NCBI RefSeq assembly: GCF_963924675.1
Contig: NC_089222.1
Span: 7,942,501 to 8,006,500, forward strand
DNA from: Phocoena phocoena
Taxonomy: Eukaryota; Chordata; Mammalia; Artiodactyla; Phocoenidae
Reading direction: 5' to 3'
Length of the DNA stretch: 64,000 nt
A program made the position numbers and the translations under genes. How positions within the stretch are numbered: position 1 is the first letter of the stretch; each line of letters starts with the position of its first letter. Below, piece after piece: positions 44,411 to 55,495 of the stretch. The notes below the pieces were generated by a model. That model ran no database searches. It was not told the origin of the DNA and worked only from the letters and a program-made list of their open reading frames with translations.

Positions 44411-45975
44411 TATTTTAGCTATTAACCCCTTATCAGGTATATGACTTGCAAATTTTTCTCCCATTTCATAAGTTGCCATTTCACTTTGTAGATGATTTCC
44501 TTAGCTGCACAGAGCTTTTCGGTTTGTAGTCCCACTTTTTTATTTTTGCTCTTGTTGCCTTTCCTTTTTGGCACCAAACCCAGAAAAATCCTTCTCAAGA
44601 TTAATATCAAGGAGTTTACTGCCCATGTTTTCTTCTAGGAGTTTTATGGTTTCAGGTCTGGGCTCTCTATTCTGTTCCATGGATCTATGTGTCTGTTTTT
44701 ATGCGAATGCTGTACTGCTTTGATTACTATAGCTTTGTAATATAATTTTAAATCAGGGAGCATGATGCCTCCAGCTGTGCTCTTCTTTCTCAAGATTGCT
44801 TTGGCTATTCAGGGTCTTTTGTGGATCCATACAAATTTTAGGATTATTTGTTCTATTTCTGTAGAAAATGCCATTGGAATTTTGATAGGGATTGCATCAA
44901 TTCTGTGTATTTCTTTGGGTAGTACAGACATTTTAACAATGTATCAATACTTTATATTTCCAATCCATGAGCACAAAATATCTTTCCATTTATTTATGTT
45001 TTTCAATGTCTTTCATCAATGTCTTACAGCTTTCAGTACACAGAACTTTCATCTCCTTGGTTAAATTTATTCCTAAATATTTTATTCTTTTTGATTTAAA
45101 TGGGATTATTTTCTTAATTCTCTTTCTGATAGTTCATTATTAGTGTATAGAAACACAATTTTTGTATATTGATTTTTTATCTTGCAATTTTACTGAATTC
45201 TTCTATTAGTTCTAGCAGTTTTTAAGTGGAATCTTTAGGGTATTCTATATATTGCCCTGAAAAGGTAATTTTGAGTTTGTATTTATGACGTCATCTGCAA
45301 GTAGATACAGTTTTACTTCTTCCTTTTCAATTTGGATGCCTTTTATTTCTTTTTCTGGCCTAACTGCTCTAGCTAGAATTTCTAGTACTGTGTTAAATAA
45401 AAGTAGTGAGAGAGGACATTCTTGTCTTGTTCTTTTTTTTTTTTTTTTTTTCTTTTGTGGTACACGGGCCTCTCACTGTTGTGGCCTCTCCCATTGCGGA
45501 GCACAGGCTCCAGACGCGCAAGCTCAGCGGCCATGGCTCACGGACCCAGCCGCTCCACGGCATGTGGGATCCTCCCGGACCGGGGTACGAACCTGTGTCC
45601 CCTGCATCGGCAGGCAGACTCTCAACCACTGCGCCACCAGGGAAGCCCCTTGTCTTGTTCTTGATCTTAGAGGAAAAGCTTTCAATTTCTCACTGTTGAG
45701 TATAATGCTTGCTATGGGCTTGTCATATATGGTCATTATTATGTTGAGGCATGTTCCCACTATACCAAGTTTGTTGAGTTTTTATCATGAATTGATGCTG
45801 AATTTTGTCAAGTGCTTTTTCTGCATCTGTTGAGATGGCCATATAATTTTTGTTCTTCATTTTGTTGATGTGGTATATCACATTGATTGATTTGCAGGTG
45901 TTGAACTATTCTCACATCATCCCTGGAATAAATTCCACTTGATTATGGCATATGATCCTTTCAACATATGAATTT
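44411..45975 (-). mobile_element. L1 ORF2 fragment, right piece
   Basis: Minus-strand L1 from the thumb/C-terminal part of RT ('gttgccatttcactttgtag') through the palm (LADD variant of the catalytic FADD near 45,290-45,300) to the region before it ('gtggtatatcacattgattg'). Both ends of the L1 are absent. A CHR-2 interrupts it at 45,435-45,648. Confidence 0.92.
45435..45648 (-). mobile_element. CHR-2 SINE inside the L1
   Basis: Minus-strand CHR-2. A perfect 14-bp repeat, cttgtcttgttctt, lies at 45,421-45,434 and 45,649-45,662. Confidence 0.97.
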
Positions 45976-47546
45976 ACCTTTTAAAAAAATGTTTTTAACA
46001 CATGCTGATTTAGTCTCCTGAACTTTCGTATATGCTATAACCTGTGGCTAGAATGGTTCCTCCATAACCTTCAGGATAAAAATCCAAGATATTTAGCATA
46101 ACATAAAAAATCATCCATGACCAAGCCCTACCTGGTTATATGGTGGCTCCATTACTCCCACATTCAGGTGATTGTCTATCCCACATCCTTAGTTTTCCTG
46201 CTCAGATATCATCTCCTCTTCAAGACGTCTGTAATCACCTAGGGATTTATAAGCAAAGAGATGTGACAAAGAGATGTGGCTCCACTACTCCCACATTCAG
46301 GTGACTGTCCATCACACATCCTTAATTTTCCTGCTTAGATATCATCTCCTCTTCAATACTTCTGTAATCACCTAGGGATTTATAGGCAAAGAGATGTGAT
46401 ATTTTAGGTAAATGAACAGCAGTTGGTAAGCCTCTATTTCTGGAAAGAGCCAGACATGTCTGCAGTACTCAAGAAGTCTGGTGTGGCTGAAAACAAAGTG
46501 AGAGAGTTTTGAGAGATGACCGTCTCAATCCATGCCTGATCTAAAGCCAAGGGGAAGCCATCAATGTGATTTATTGCTGAATGGAGAATGGAGGAAGTAG
46601 ATTATAGGTAGATCACAGGAGATATATAGGGAGACTATGATAGGAGTCTGTTGCAATTGTTCAGATGAAAGACGATGATGAAACCTTGGACCAGGTTGTT
46701 TGCAGTAAAGATTTTTAAAATAGCAAATAAAGTGGATGTAGTAAAAGACATTTGGAAGGTCAAATAAACAGCCTTAGATGATAAGTTGAATAAACAGAAG
46801 AAGAGGTGGAAACATCTAGGAGGATGCCTGAGTTTCTCTCCTAGAGAGCAGGACAGCATATGGTGTCACTCAGAGAGAGAAGACAGGAAGAGAAGCAGGA
46901 CTTCTGAACCTCAGCATCATACCCTTTGAAAATATAACCTCGAAAATAAAAGAAATGATAACTCATTTTCTAGAGCAAGAACAATTCTGGAACATAACTA
47001 ATTACACACACAAAAGCTAAATTTTCTGGGTGGGATATTTTAGTCCAGTGGTGAGCAATCCATTAAAATCAAATGACTGCCTCATGAAATCTGCAGACAA
47101 TGAACTCAAGAGAAAGGAGAATAGCTAAGCAGACTGAACAATACCAATGATAAGGGCTCATCCTAGCTCAGATGATAGCACCATGTGGGCTTTTCAAATG
47201 ACTTTATTCCTGTTCCTGTATGTGAAAAGAGCATGTGAAAAAGGAATCATGAATAGGAGCCTTAGGAAAGATATATTTAATCCTTCTAACCTGATATTTC
47301 ATCTTTGATATTATTCATCCCAGTATGGATTTTTATTTTCTTGAACTATCCAATTTGGCTATCTACCTTCATTATATCACCCAAATAATTACAAAGTGTC
47401 CTCATCAGTTTGTTATGTTGATTTACTGACTGAAAGTTCCTTTCCTATCAGGCATTCATTCCATTTTTAATTCTAATTCCTACATATTTAAGATGCAGGC
47501 CTCCCCAGTTTTTCACAACTAAGAACATCTTGTTGGGCAATTGCCT
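45976..47546. other. Old repeats and unique DNA, no gene
   Basis: About 46,060-46,240 looks like sense L2 ('ccatgaccaagccctacctg', 'ctcagatatcatctcctctt'). About 46,500-46,860 resembles the same ancient repeat seen near 35,740 ('gttgcaattgttcagatgaa'). The 133-bp tandem duplication is listed separately. The rest is unique. Confidence 0.4.
46144..46399. repeat. 133-bp direct tandem duplication
   Basis: Unit 1 is 46,144-46,276 and unit 2 is 46,277-46,399, starting 'tggctcca(t/c)tactcccac'. Both contain 'atctcctcttcaa' and 'gtaatcacctagggatttat', and both end in gagatgtga. Several substitutions separate the copies. Confidence 0.93.
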
Positions 47547-47555
47547 TGAAAAGGT

Positions 47556-47918
47556 TATTTTATTTTATTGTATTTATTTACTTATTCATTTATTTAGGGC
47601 TGCATTGGGTCTTCGTGGCTGCGCGCAGGCTTTCTCTAGTTGTGGCAAGCAGGGGCTACTCTTCGTAGCGGTGTGTGGGCTTCTCATTGTGGTGGCTTCT
47701 CTTGTTGTGGAGCACAGGCTCTAGGCACGTGGGTCTCAGTAGTTGTGGCATGTGGGCTCAGTAGTTGTGGCTCGTGGGCTCTAGAGCACAGGCTTAGTAG
47801 TTGTAGTGCGCAGGCTTAGTTGCTCCGCGGCATGAGGGATCTTCCTGAACCAGGACTCAAACCCATGTCCCCTGCAATGGCAGGCAGATTCTTAACCACT
47901 GTGCTACCAGGGAAGCCC
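47556..47918 (-). mobile_element. Long CHR-like SINE with target duplication
   Basis: T/A-rich tail, 'gggctgcattgggtcttcgt', repeated 'agtagttgtgg' motifs, and 'accagggaagcc' end. Flanks tgaaaaggt at 47,547-47,555 and 47,919-47,927. The internal ~30-base 'gtgggctcagtagttgtggc'-type unit is repeated about four times. Confidence 0.93.
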
Positions 47919-48224
47919 TGAAAAGGTAACTTTAAATTGGTATTTATGATGAATATTATTTGAGTGTTCTGTGTCACTGTTAGGTTAGTAATAACTCAAA
48001 ATTAATTATAAAAATAGTAGCTAAAAAAAATTTGAATAGACTAAAAAGAGAAAAATAATGAGCACAATTGAGAATGGATTAACATTCAAGGACTAAGTTG
48101 TTCTCTGGGGTGAGAATGCAAAAAAAGCCATAGAGCTTTTTCATGGTTTCCTTGTATACTGACTCCTAACATTACTTGTATGTAGCCTTCTCGGGACTTC
48201 TGACTTTAGGACCCAAAGCTAGTA

Positions 48225-48490
48225 TTTTGGGATTAACATATAAATACTACTATACATGAAATAACTAATAAGAAACTGCTGTATAGCACAAGGAACTCTA
48301 CTCAATACTGTGTAATGGCCTGTATGGGAAAAGAATCTAAAGAAAAAAAAGGGGGGAGTGAATATATGTATATGTATAACTGATTCACTTTGCTGTACAC
48401 CTGAAACTAATGCAATATTGTAAGTCAACTATACTCCAATAAAAATTAAGAAAATAAATAAATAATAAAAATTAGAGAAAAGAAAAAGCA
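48225..48490 (+). mobile_element. Older L1 3' end
   Basis: 'tgctgtatagcacaaggaac', 'gtataactgattcactttgc', 'cctgaaactaatgcaatatt', AATAAA near 48,439, then an A-rich tail. 5'-truncated. Confidence 0.9.
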
Positions 48491-48647
48491 TACAGCAGAT
48501 CGATGAGCATTTTCTTATTCAAAAAAAAAATTTTAGCATTTTAATTAACAATAAGCCAGATGCTTTGATCTTTTCCCTCAGAATGAGAAATGTACATTTT
48601 TAACCTAGGTTTTTTGTATTAGCTGAATGCTTGGTCATAGTAATAAC

Positions 48648-48908
48648 AATAACTAACATTTGTTGAGATCTCACTTCATACATGCTTCGATGGCTACATG
48701 CTTCTATTAGATACTCATTTTATTTTCACAAGATTATGAGGTAGCTATAATTATACCCATTATAGAGATGAATGAATGGAGACAAAGAGCATTTGAATGA
48801 CTGTCCCAATGTCATCCATGCTAGGTAGGAAATAGGAGACCAGTATTCAAAGCCAGTTCTATTTGGGTCCGAAGTTCATGCTCTTACTATCCACTATAGT
48901 ATGCTGTT
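48648..48908 (-). mobile_element. MIR SINE
   Basis: 'ttgttgagatctcacttcat', 'tgaggtagctataattatac', 'aagttcatgctcttactatc' follow the MIR order reversed. Diverged. Confidence 0.7.
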
Positions 48909-49271
48909 TTAGTTGCCTTGGATTTCACAATCAATCTGTATAGCTACTGTTTCTGAGGTTTTTAATCATATAATACAAGTTAGTCAGTATTTTATAGATT
49001 TGCCAATATTTCCCTTCCCTTTATTTTCAGTTTTCAAATCACATTCTGCTCTACATTTTATCTGTTAATGTTAGCACATCATTCTTATACTTCTGCCTTT
49101 TGTGTTTCCAGGAAGATAGATGATATCTTGTCATAAAGATATCATAGAAATTGAAATAGTTTTATAGAAACTGAATGTATAAGTTGAAATTTATGATCCC
49201 TCTGTTGCTTGTATATATTCCACTTTATACTATTATGTAGACTACAACTTGTGTTGTTGTGACTTACTATG
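48909..49271. other. Unique-looking DNA
   Basis: No gene or named repeat. Confidence 0.4.
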
Positions 49272-49282
49272 CACTCTATTTT

Positions 49283-49853
49283 TTTTTAATTGCGGTATAG
49301 TTGTTTTACAAAGTTGTATTAGCTTCTGCTGTAAAGTGAAGTGAATCAAATATAAGTATACATATATCCCTTTTTTTTGCATTTCCTTCCCATTTAGGTC
49401 ACCACAGAGCATTGAGTAGAGTTCCCCGTCCTATACAGCAGGTTCTAATTAGTTATCTATTTTATACATATTAGTGTATACATGTCAATCCCAATCTCCC
49501 AATTCATCCCACCCCCTATTTCCCCCCTTGGTGTCCATACTTTTGTTCTCTGCATCTGTGTCTCTATTTCTGCTTAACAAAAAGGTCATCTATACTATTT
49601 TCTAGATTCCACATACATGCATTAATATACAATATTTGTTTTTCTCTTTCAGACTTACTTCACTCTGTATGACAGTCTCTAGGTCCATCCACATCACTAC
49701 GAATGACCCAAAATTGTTCCTTATTATGGCTGAGTGATATTCCACTGTATATATGTACCACATCTTCTTTATACATTCATCTGTCCATGGGCATTTAGGT
49801 TGGGTCCATGACCTGGCTATTGTAAACAGTGCTGCAATGAACATTGGGGTGTA
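49283..49853 (-). mobile_element. Older L1 3' end, 5'-truncated (outer L1 of a stacked pair)
   Basis: Reverse complement of the L1 from 'gcaatgaacattggggtg' in ORF2 to the 3' end (T-run at 49,281-49,287). The left flank cactctatttt (49,272-49,282) recurs at 57,646-57,656, beyond the next L1. The open piece 49,602-49,844 encodes the ORF2 C-terminus with WTQPKCPWTDECIKKM. Confidence 0.9.
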
Positions 49854-49988
49854 CTGTCTTTTTTTTTTTTAACATCGTTAATGGAGTATAATTGCTTTAC
49901 AATTTTTTATTCATTTCGGCTGTATAACAAAGTGAATCAGCTATATGTATACATATATCACTATATCCTCTCCCTCTTGCGTCTCCCT

Positions 49989-50024
49989 CCCACCCTCCCT
50001 ATCCCACCCTCCCTATCCCACCCC
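49989..50024 (-). repeat. 14-bp tandem repeat with G-runs in L1 3' UTR
   Basis: cccaccctccctat occurs twice in a row, then cccacccc. On the L1 strand this is a G-quadruplex-prone tract, an expanded form of the one at 3411-3440. Confidence 0.8.
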
Positions 50025-50235
50025 TCTAGGTGGTCACAAAGCACAGAGCTGATTTCCCTGTGCTATGCAGCTTCTTCCCAATAGCTATTTTACATTTGGT
50101 AGTGTATATATGTCAGTGCTACTCTCTCAATTCGTCCCAGCTTACCCTTCACCATCTCTGTGTCCTCAAATCCATTCTCTACCTCTGTGTCTTTATTCCT
50201 GTCCTGCCCCTAGGTTCATCAAAACCTTTTTTTTT

Positions 50236-53200
50236 TTAGATTCCATATATATGTGTTAGCATAGGGTATTTGTTTTTCTCTTTCTGACTTACTTCACTCT
50301 GTAGGACAGACTCTAGGTCCATCCACCTCACTACAAATAACTCAATTTCGCTTCTTTTTATGGCTGAGTAATATTCCATTGTATATATGTGCCACATCTT
50401 CTTTATCCATTCATCTGTCGATGGGCACTTAAGTTGCTTCCATGTCCTGGCTATTGTAAATAGGGCGCAATGAACATTGTGGTACATGACTCTTTTTGAA
50501 TTGTGGTTTTCTCAGGGTATAGACCTAGTAGCAGGATTGCTGGGTCATATGGTAGTTCTATTTTTAGTTTACTGAGGACCCTCCATACAGTTCTCCATAT
50601 TGGCTGTACCAATTTACATTCCCACTGATGTAAGAGGGTTCCCTTTTCTTCACACCCTCTCCAGCATTTATTCTTTGTAGATATTTTGATCATGGCCATT
50701 CTGACTGGTGTAAGGTGATATCTCATTGTAGTTTTGATTTGCATTTCTCTAATGATTAATGATGTTGAGCATTCTTTCATGTGTTTGTTGGCAAGATGTA
50801 TATATTCTTTGGAGAAATGTCTATTTAGGTCTTCTGCCCATATTTGGAGTGGGTTTTTTGGTTTCTTTGTTATTGAGTTGCATGAGCTACTTGTAGATTT
50901 TGGAGATTAATCCTTTGTCAGTTGCTTCATTTGCAAATATTTTCTCCCATTCTGTGGGTTTTCTTTTCATCTTGTTTATGGTGGTCTTTTCATTTTGCTT
51001 ATGGTTTTCTTTGTGGTGCAAAAGCTTTTAAGTATCATTAGGTCCCATTTGTTTATTTTTGTTTTTATTTCCATTTATCTAGGAGGTGGGTCAAAAAGGA
51101 TCTTGCTGTGATTTATGTCATACAGTGTTCTGCCTATGTTTTCCTTTAACAGCTTTATAGTGTCTGGCCTTACATTTCGGTCTTTAATCCATTTTGAGTT
51201 TATTTTTGTGTTCTAATTTCATTCTTTTACATGTAGCTGTCCAGTTTTCCCAGCACCACTTATTGAAGAGGCTGTCTTTTCTCCATTGTATATTCTTCCT
51301 TCCTTTATCAAAGATAAGGTGACCATATGTGTGTGGGTTTATCTCTGGGCTTTCTATTCTGTTCCATTGATCTATATTTCTGTTTTTGTGCCAGTAACTT
51401 ACTGTCTTGATTACTGTAGCTTTGTAGTATAGTCTGAAGTCTGGGAGCCTGATTATTCCAGCTCCATTTTTCTTTCCCAAGATTGCTTTGGCTATTCGGG
51501 GTCTTTTGGGTTTCCATACAAATTGCAAAGTTTTTTGTTCTACTTCTGGGAAAAATGTCACTGGTAGTTTGATAGGAATTGCATTGTATCTGTAGATTGC
51601 TTTGGGTAGTATAGCCATTTTCACAATGTTGATTCTTCCAAACCAAGAACATGGTATATCTCTCCATCTGTTTGTATCATCTTCGATTTCTTTCATCAGT
51701 GTCTTATAGTTTTCTGCATAAGGTCTTTTGTCTCCTTAGGTAGGTTCATTCCTAGGTATTTTATTCTTTTTGTTGCAATGGAAAATAGGATTGTTTCCTT
51801 AATTTCTCTATCAGATTTTTCATCATTAGTTTATAGGAATGCAAGAGATTTCTGTGCATTATTTTTGTATCCTGCTACTTTACCCAATTCATTGATTAGC
51901 TCTGGTAGTTTTCTGGTAGCATCTTTAGGATTCTCAATGTATAGTATCAAGTCATCTGCAACCAGTGACAGTTTTACTTCTTTTCCAATATGGATTCCTT
52001 TTATTTCTTTTTCTTCTCTGATTGCCATGGCTAAAACTTCCAAAACTATGTTGAATAATAGGGGTGAGAGTGGGCAACCTTGTCTTGCTCCTGATCTCAG
52101 TGGAAATGGTTTCAGTTTTTCACCATTGAGGACGATGTTGGCTGTGGGTTTCTCATATATGGCCTTTATTATGTTGAGGTAAGTTCCCTCTATGCCTGCT
52201 TTCTGGAGGGTTTTTATCATAAATGGGTGTTGAATTTTGTCAAAAGCTTTTTCTGCATCTATTGAGATGATCATATGGTTTTTATCCTTCAGTTTGTTAA
52301 TATGGTGTATCACATTGATTGATTCGCGTATGTTGAAGAATCCTTACATTCCTGGGATAAACCCCATTTGATCATGGTGTATGATCCATTTAATGTGCTT
52401 TTGGATTCTGTTTGGTAGTATTTTGTTGAGGATTTTTACATCTATGTCCCTCAGTGATATTGGCCTGTAGTTTTCTTTTTTTGTGACATCTTTTTCTGGT
52501 TTTGGTATCACGGTGATGATGGTCTCAAAGAATGAGTTTGGGAGTGTTCCTCCCGTGCTATATTTTGGAAGAGTTTGAGAAGGATAGGTGTTAGCTCTTC
52601 TCTAAATATATGATAGAATTCACCTGTGAAGCCACTGATCCTGGGTTTTGTATGTTGAAAGATTTTTTTTTTTATTCTCTTATTTTTGGCTGTGGTGGGT
52701 CTTCATTGCAGCATGCAGGCTTTCTCTAGATGCAGCAAACAGGGGCTATTCTTCGTTGTGGTGTGCGGGTTCCTCATTGCCATAGCTTCTCTTGTTTTGG
52801 AGCACAGGCTCTAGGCATGTGGGCTTCAGTAGTTGTGGCATATGGGCTCAGTAGCTGTGGCTCGTGGGCTCTACAGCACAGGTTCAGTAGTTGTGGCACA
52901 TGGGCTTAGTTGCTCCTTGGCATGTGGGATCTTCCTCGACCAGGGCTCAAACTCATTTTCCCTGCATTGGCAGGTGGATTCTCAACAACCACGCCACCAG
53001 GGAGGTGCAGTTGGAAGATTTTAATCACAGTTTCAATTACAGTGCTTGTGATTGTTCTGTTTATATTTTCTATTTCTTCCTTGTTCAATCTTGGAAGGTT
53101 GTGCTTTTCTAAGAATTTGTCCATTTCTCCCAGGTTGTTCATTTTATTGGCATACAGTTGCTTGTAGTAATCTCTCATGATCCTTTGTTTTTCTGTAGTG

Positions 53201-54311
53201 TCAGTTGTTACTTCTCCATTTTCATTTGTGTTTTGAGTTCTCCCTTTTTTCCTTGATGAGTCTTTCATCAATTTTGTTTATCTTCTGAAAGGACAAGCTT
53301 TTAGTCTGTTGGGTTTTTTTGGATTTTGTTGTTGTTCTTTTTCTAATTGCTTTAGGTGTTAGGTTAGGTTGGTTATATGAGATTTTTCTTGTTTCTTGTG
53401 GTAGGATTGTATGGCTATAAATTTTCCTGTTAAAACTGCTTTTGCTGCATCCCATAGGTTTTGGGTCATCGTGTTTTCATTGTCATTTTTTTCTAGGTAT
53501 TTTTTGATTTCCTCTTTGATTTCTTCAGTGATCTCTTGGTTCTTTAGTTCCTTATTATTTAGCCTCTATGAGTTTGTATTTTTTACAGACTTTTTCCTGT
53601 AATTGATGTCCAGTCTCATAGGATTGTGGTCAGAAAATATACTTGATATGATTTCAATTTTCTTAAATTCCCAAGGCTTGATCTGTGATGCAAGATATGA
53701 TCTATCCTGGAGAATGTTCCATGAGCACTTGAGAAGAAAATGTATTCAGTTGTTTTTGGGTGGAATGCCCTATGAATATAAATTAAGTCCATCTGGTCTA
53801 ATGTGTCATGTAAAGCTTGTGTTTCCTTATTTATTTTCATTTTGGATGATCTGTCCATTGGTGAAAGTGGGGTGTTAAAGTCCCCTACTATTATCATGTT
53901 GCTGCCAATTTCCCCTTTTATGGCTGTTAGCATTTGCCTTATATATTGAGGTGCTCCTACGTTGGGTGCATAAATATTTACAATTGTTATATCTTCTTCT
54001 TGGATTGATCCCTTGATCGTTATGTAGTGACCTTCTTCGTCTCTTGTAATAGTCTTTATTTTAAAGTCTATTTTGACTGATATGAGTATTGCTACTCCAG
54101 CTCTCTTTTGATTTCCATTTGCATGGAATAGCTCTTTCCATCCCCTCACTTTCAGTCTCTGTGTGTTCCTAGGTCTGAATTGGGTCTCCTGTAGACAGCA
54201 TACATACAGGTCTTGTGTTTGTACCCATTCAGCCAGTCCTTGTCTTTTGGTTGGAGCATTTAATCCATTTACATTTAAGGTAATGATCGATATGTATGTT
54301 CCTATTACCAT
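50236..54311 (-). pseudogene. L1 ORF2 pseudogene (endonuclease plus RT)
   Basis: The first 215 or so residues are open from the ATG at 54,311. The endonuclease has LNVNGLN, QETQF, VGDFNTPLS and SRIDHIL. A one-base deletion in a T-run near 53,666 shifts the frame before the final SDH-type motif. A long CHR-like SINE (period 356 bp, not a multiple of three) splits the region upstream of RT. The RT palm is visible at 51,831-52,313 ([27 protein letters not shown]). The catalytic FADD reads VADD at 51,951-51,962. The C-terminus ends at TAA 50,236-50,238. Confidence 0.93.
52667..53010 (-). mobile_element. Long CHR-like SINE inside L1 ORF2
   Basis: T-run tail, 'ggctgtggtgggtcttcatt', repeated 'agtagttgtggc' units, and 'cacgccaccagggagg' end. 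Flanks ttgaaagatttt (52,655-52,666) and ttggaagatttt (53,011-53,022). Confidence 0.93.
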
Positions 54312-54369
54312 TTTCTTAATTGTTTTGGGTTTGCTATTGTAGGACTTTTCCTTCTCTTGTGTTTCCTGC

Positions 54370-54665
54370 CTATAGAAATTCCTCTAGCATTTGTTGTAAG
54401 GCTGGTTTTGTGGTGCTAAATTCTCTTAATTTTTGTATATCTGTAAAGGTTTTAATTTCTCCATCGAATCTGAATGAGATCCTTGCTGGGTAGAGTAGTC
54501 TTGGTTGTAGGTTTTTCCCTTTCATCACTTTAAATGTGTCCTGCCACTCTTTTCTGGCTTGCAAAGTTTCTGCTGAAAGATCAGCTGTTAACCTTATGGA
54601 GCTTCCCTTGTATGTTATTTGTTGCTTTTCCCTTGCTGTTTTTAATATTTTTTCTTTGTACTTAA

Positions 54666-54700
<35 letters not shown>

Positions 54701-55495
54701 TACATGGGCCTCTCACTGTTGTGGCCACTCCCATTGCTGAGCACAGGCTCCGGACACACAGGCTCAGCGGAATGGCTCATGGGCCCTGCCGCTCCACGGC
54801 ATGTGGGATCATCCCAGACCGGGGCATGAACCTGTGTCCCCCACATCGGCAGGCAGACTCTCAACCACTGCGCCACCAGGGAAGCCCTGTACTTAATTTT
54901 TGATAGTTTGATTAACATGTGTCTTGGTGTGTTTCTCCTTGGATTTATTCTGTATGGGACTCTCTGCACTTCCTGGACTTGATTGACTTTTTCCTTCCCA
55001 ATATTAGGGAAGTTTTCCACTATAATTTCTTCAAATATTCTTAGATCCTTTCTTTTTCTCTTCTTCTTCTTCTGGGACCCCTATAATTTGAATGTTGGTG
55101 TGTTTAATGTTTTCTCAGGGGTCTCTGAGACTGTCCTCAATTCTTTTCATTATTTTCTCTTTATTCTGCTCTGCAGCAGTTATTTCCACTATTTCATCTC
55201 CATGTCACTTATCCATTCTTGTGCCTCAGTTATTCTGCTATTGATTCCTTCTAGAGAATTATTAATAATCATTTATTCTATTGTTCAGCATTTTTTGATT
55301 GCTCTTGAGTTCTTCTAGGTCCTTGTTAAATGTTTCTTGTATTTTCTCCATTCTATTTCCAAGATTTTGGATCACCTTTACTATCATTACTCTGAACTAT
55401 TTTTCAGGTAGACTGCCTATTTCCTCTTCATTTGTTTGGTCTGGTGGGGTTTTACTTTGCTCCTTCATCTGCTGCATATTTCTCTGTCTTCTCAC
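54370..55495 (-). pseudogene. L1 ORF1 pseudogene carrying an in-frame SINE
   Basis: The expected ATG is GTG (55,493-55,495) and an early TAG follows near 55,400. The downstream piece 54,370-55,020 is open across 216 codons. It begins with ENFPNIGKEKVNQVQE (conserved ORF1), crosses a whole CHR-2 SINE, and continues into the ORF1 C-terminal domain (YKGSSIRLTADLSAETLQAR) to the normal stop. The insertion adds exactly 231 bp (77 codons) without a stop. Confidence 0.9.
54669..54887 (-). mobile_element. CHR-2 SINE with a (CA)n tail, in frame within L1 ORF1
   Basis: Minus-strand CHR-2 whose A-tail is replaced by about 15 ca units (tg on the plus strand, 54,669-54,699). A perfect 12-bp repeat, tgtacttaattt, lies at 54,657-54,668 and 54,888-54,899. 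Confidence 0.95.
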
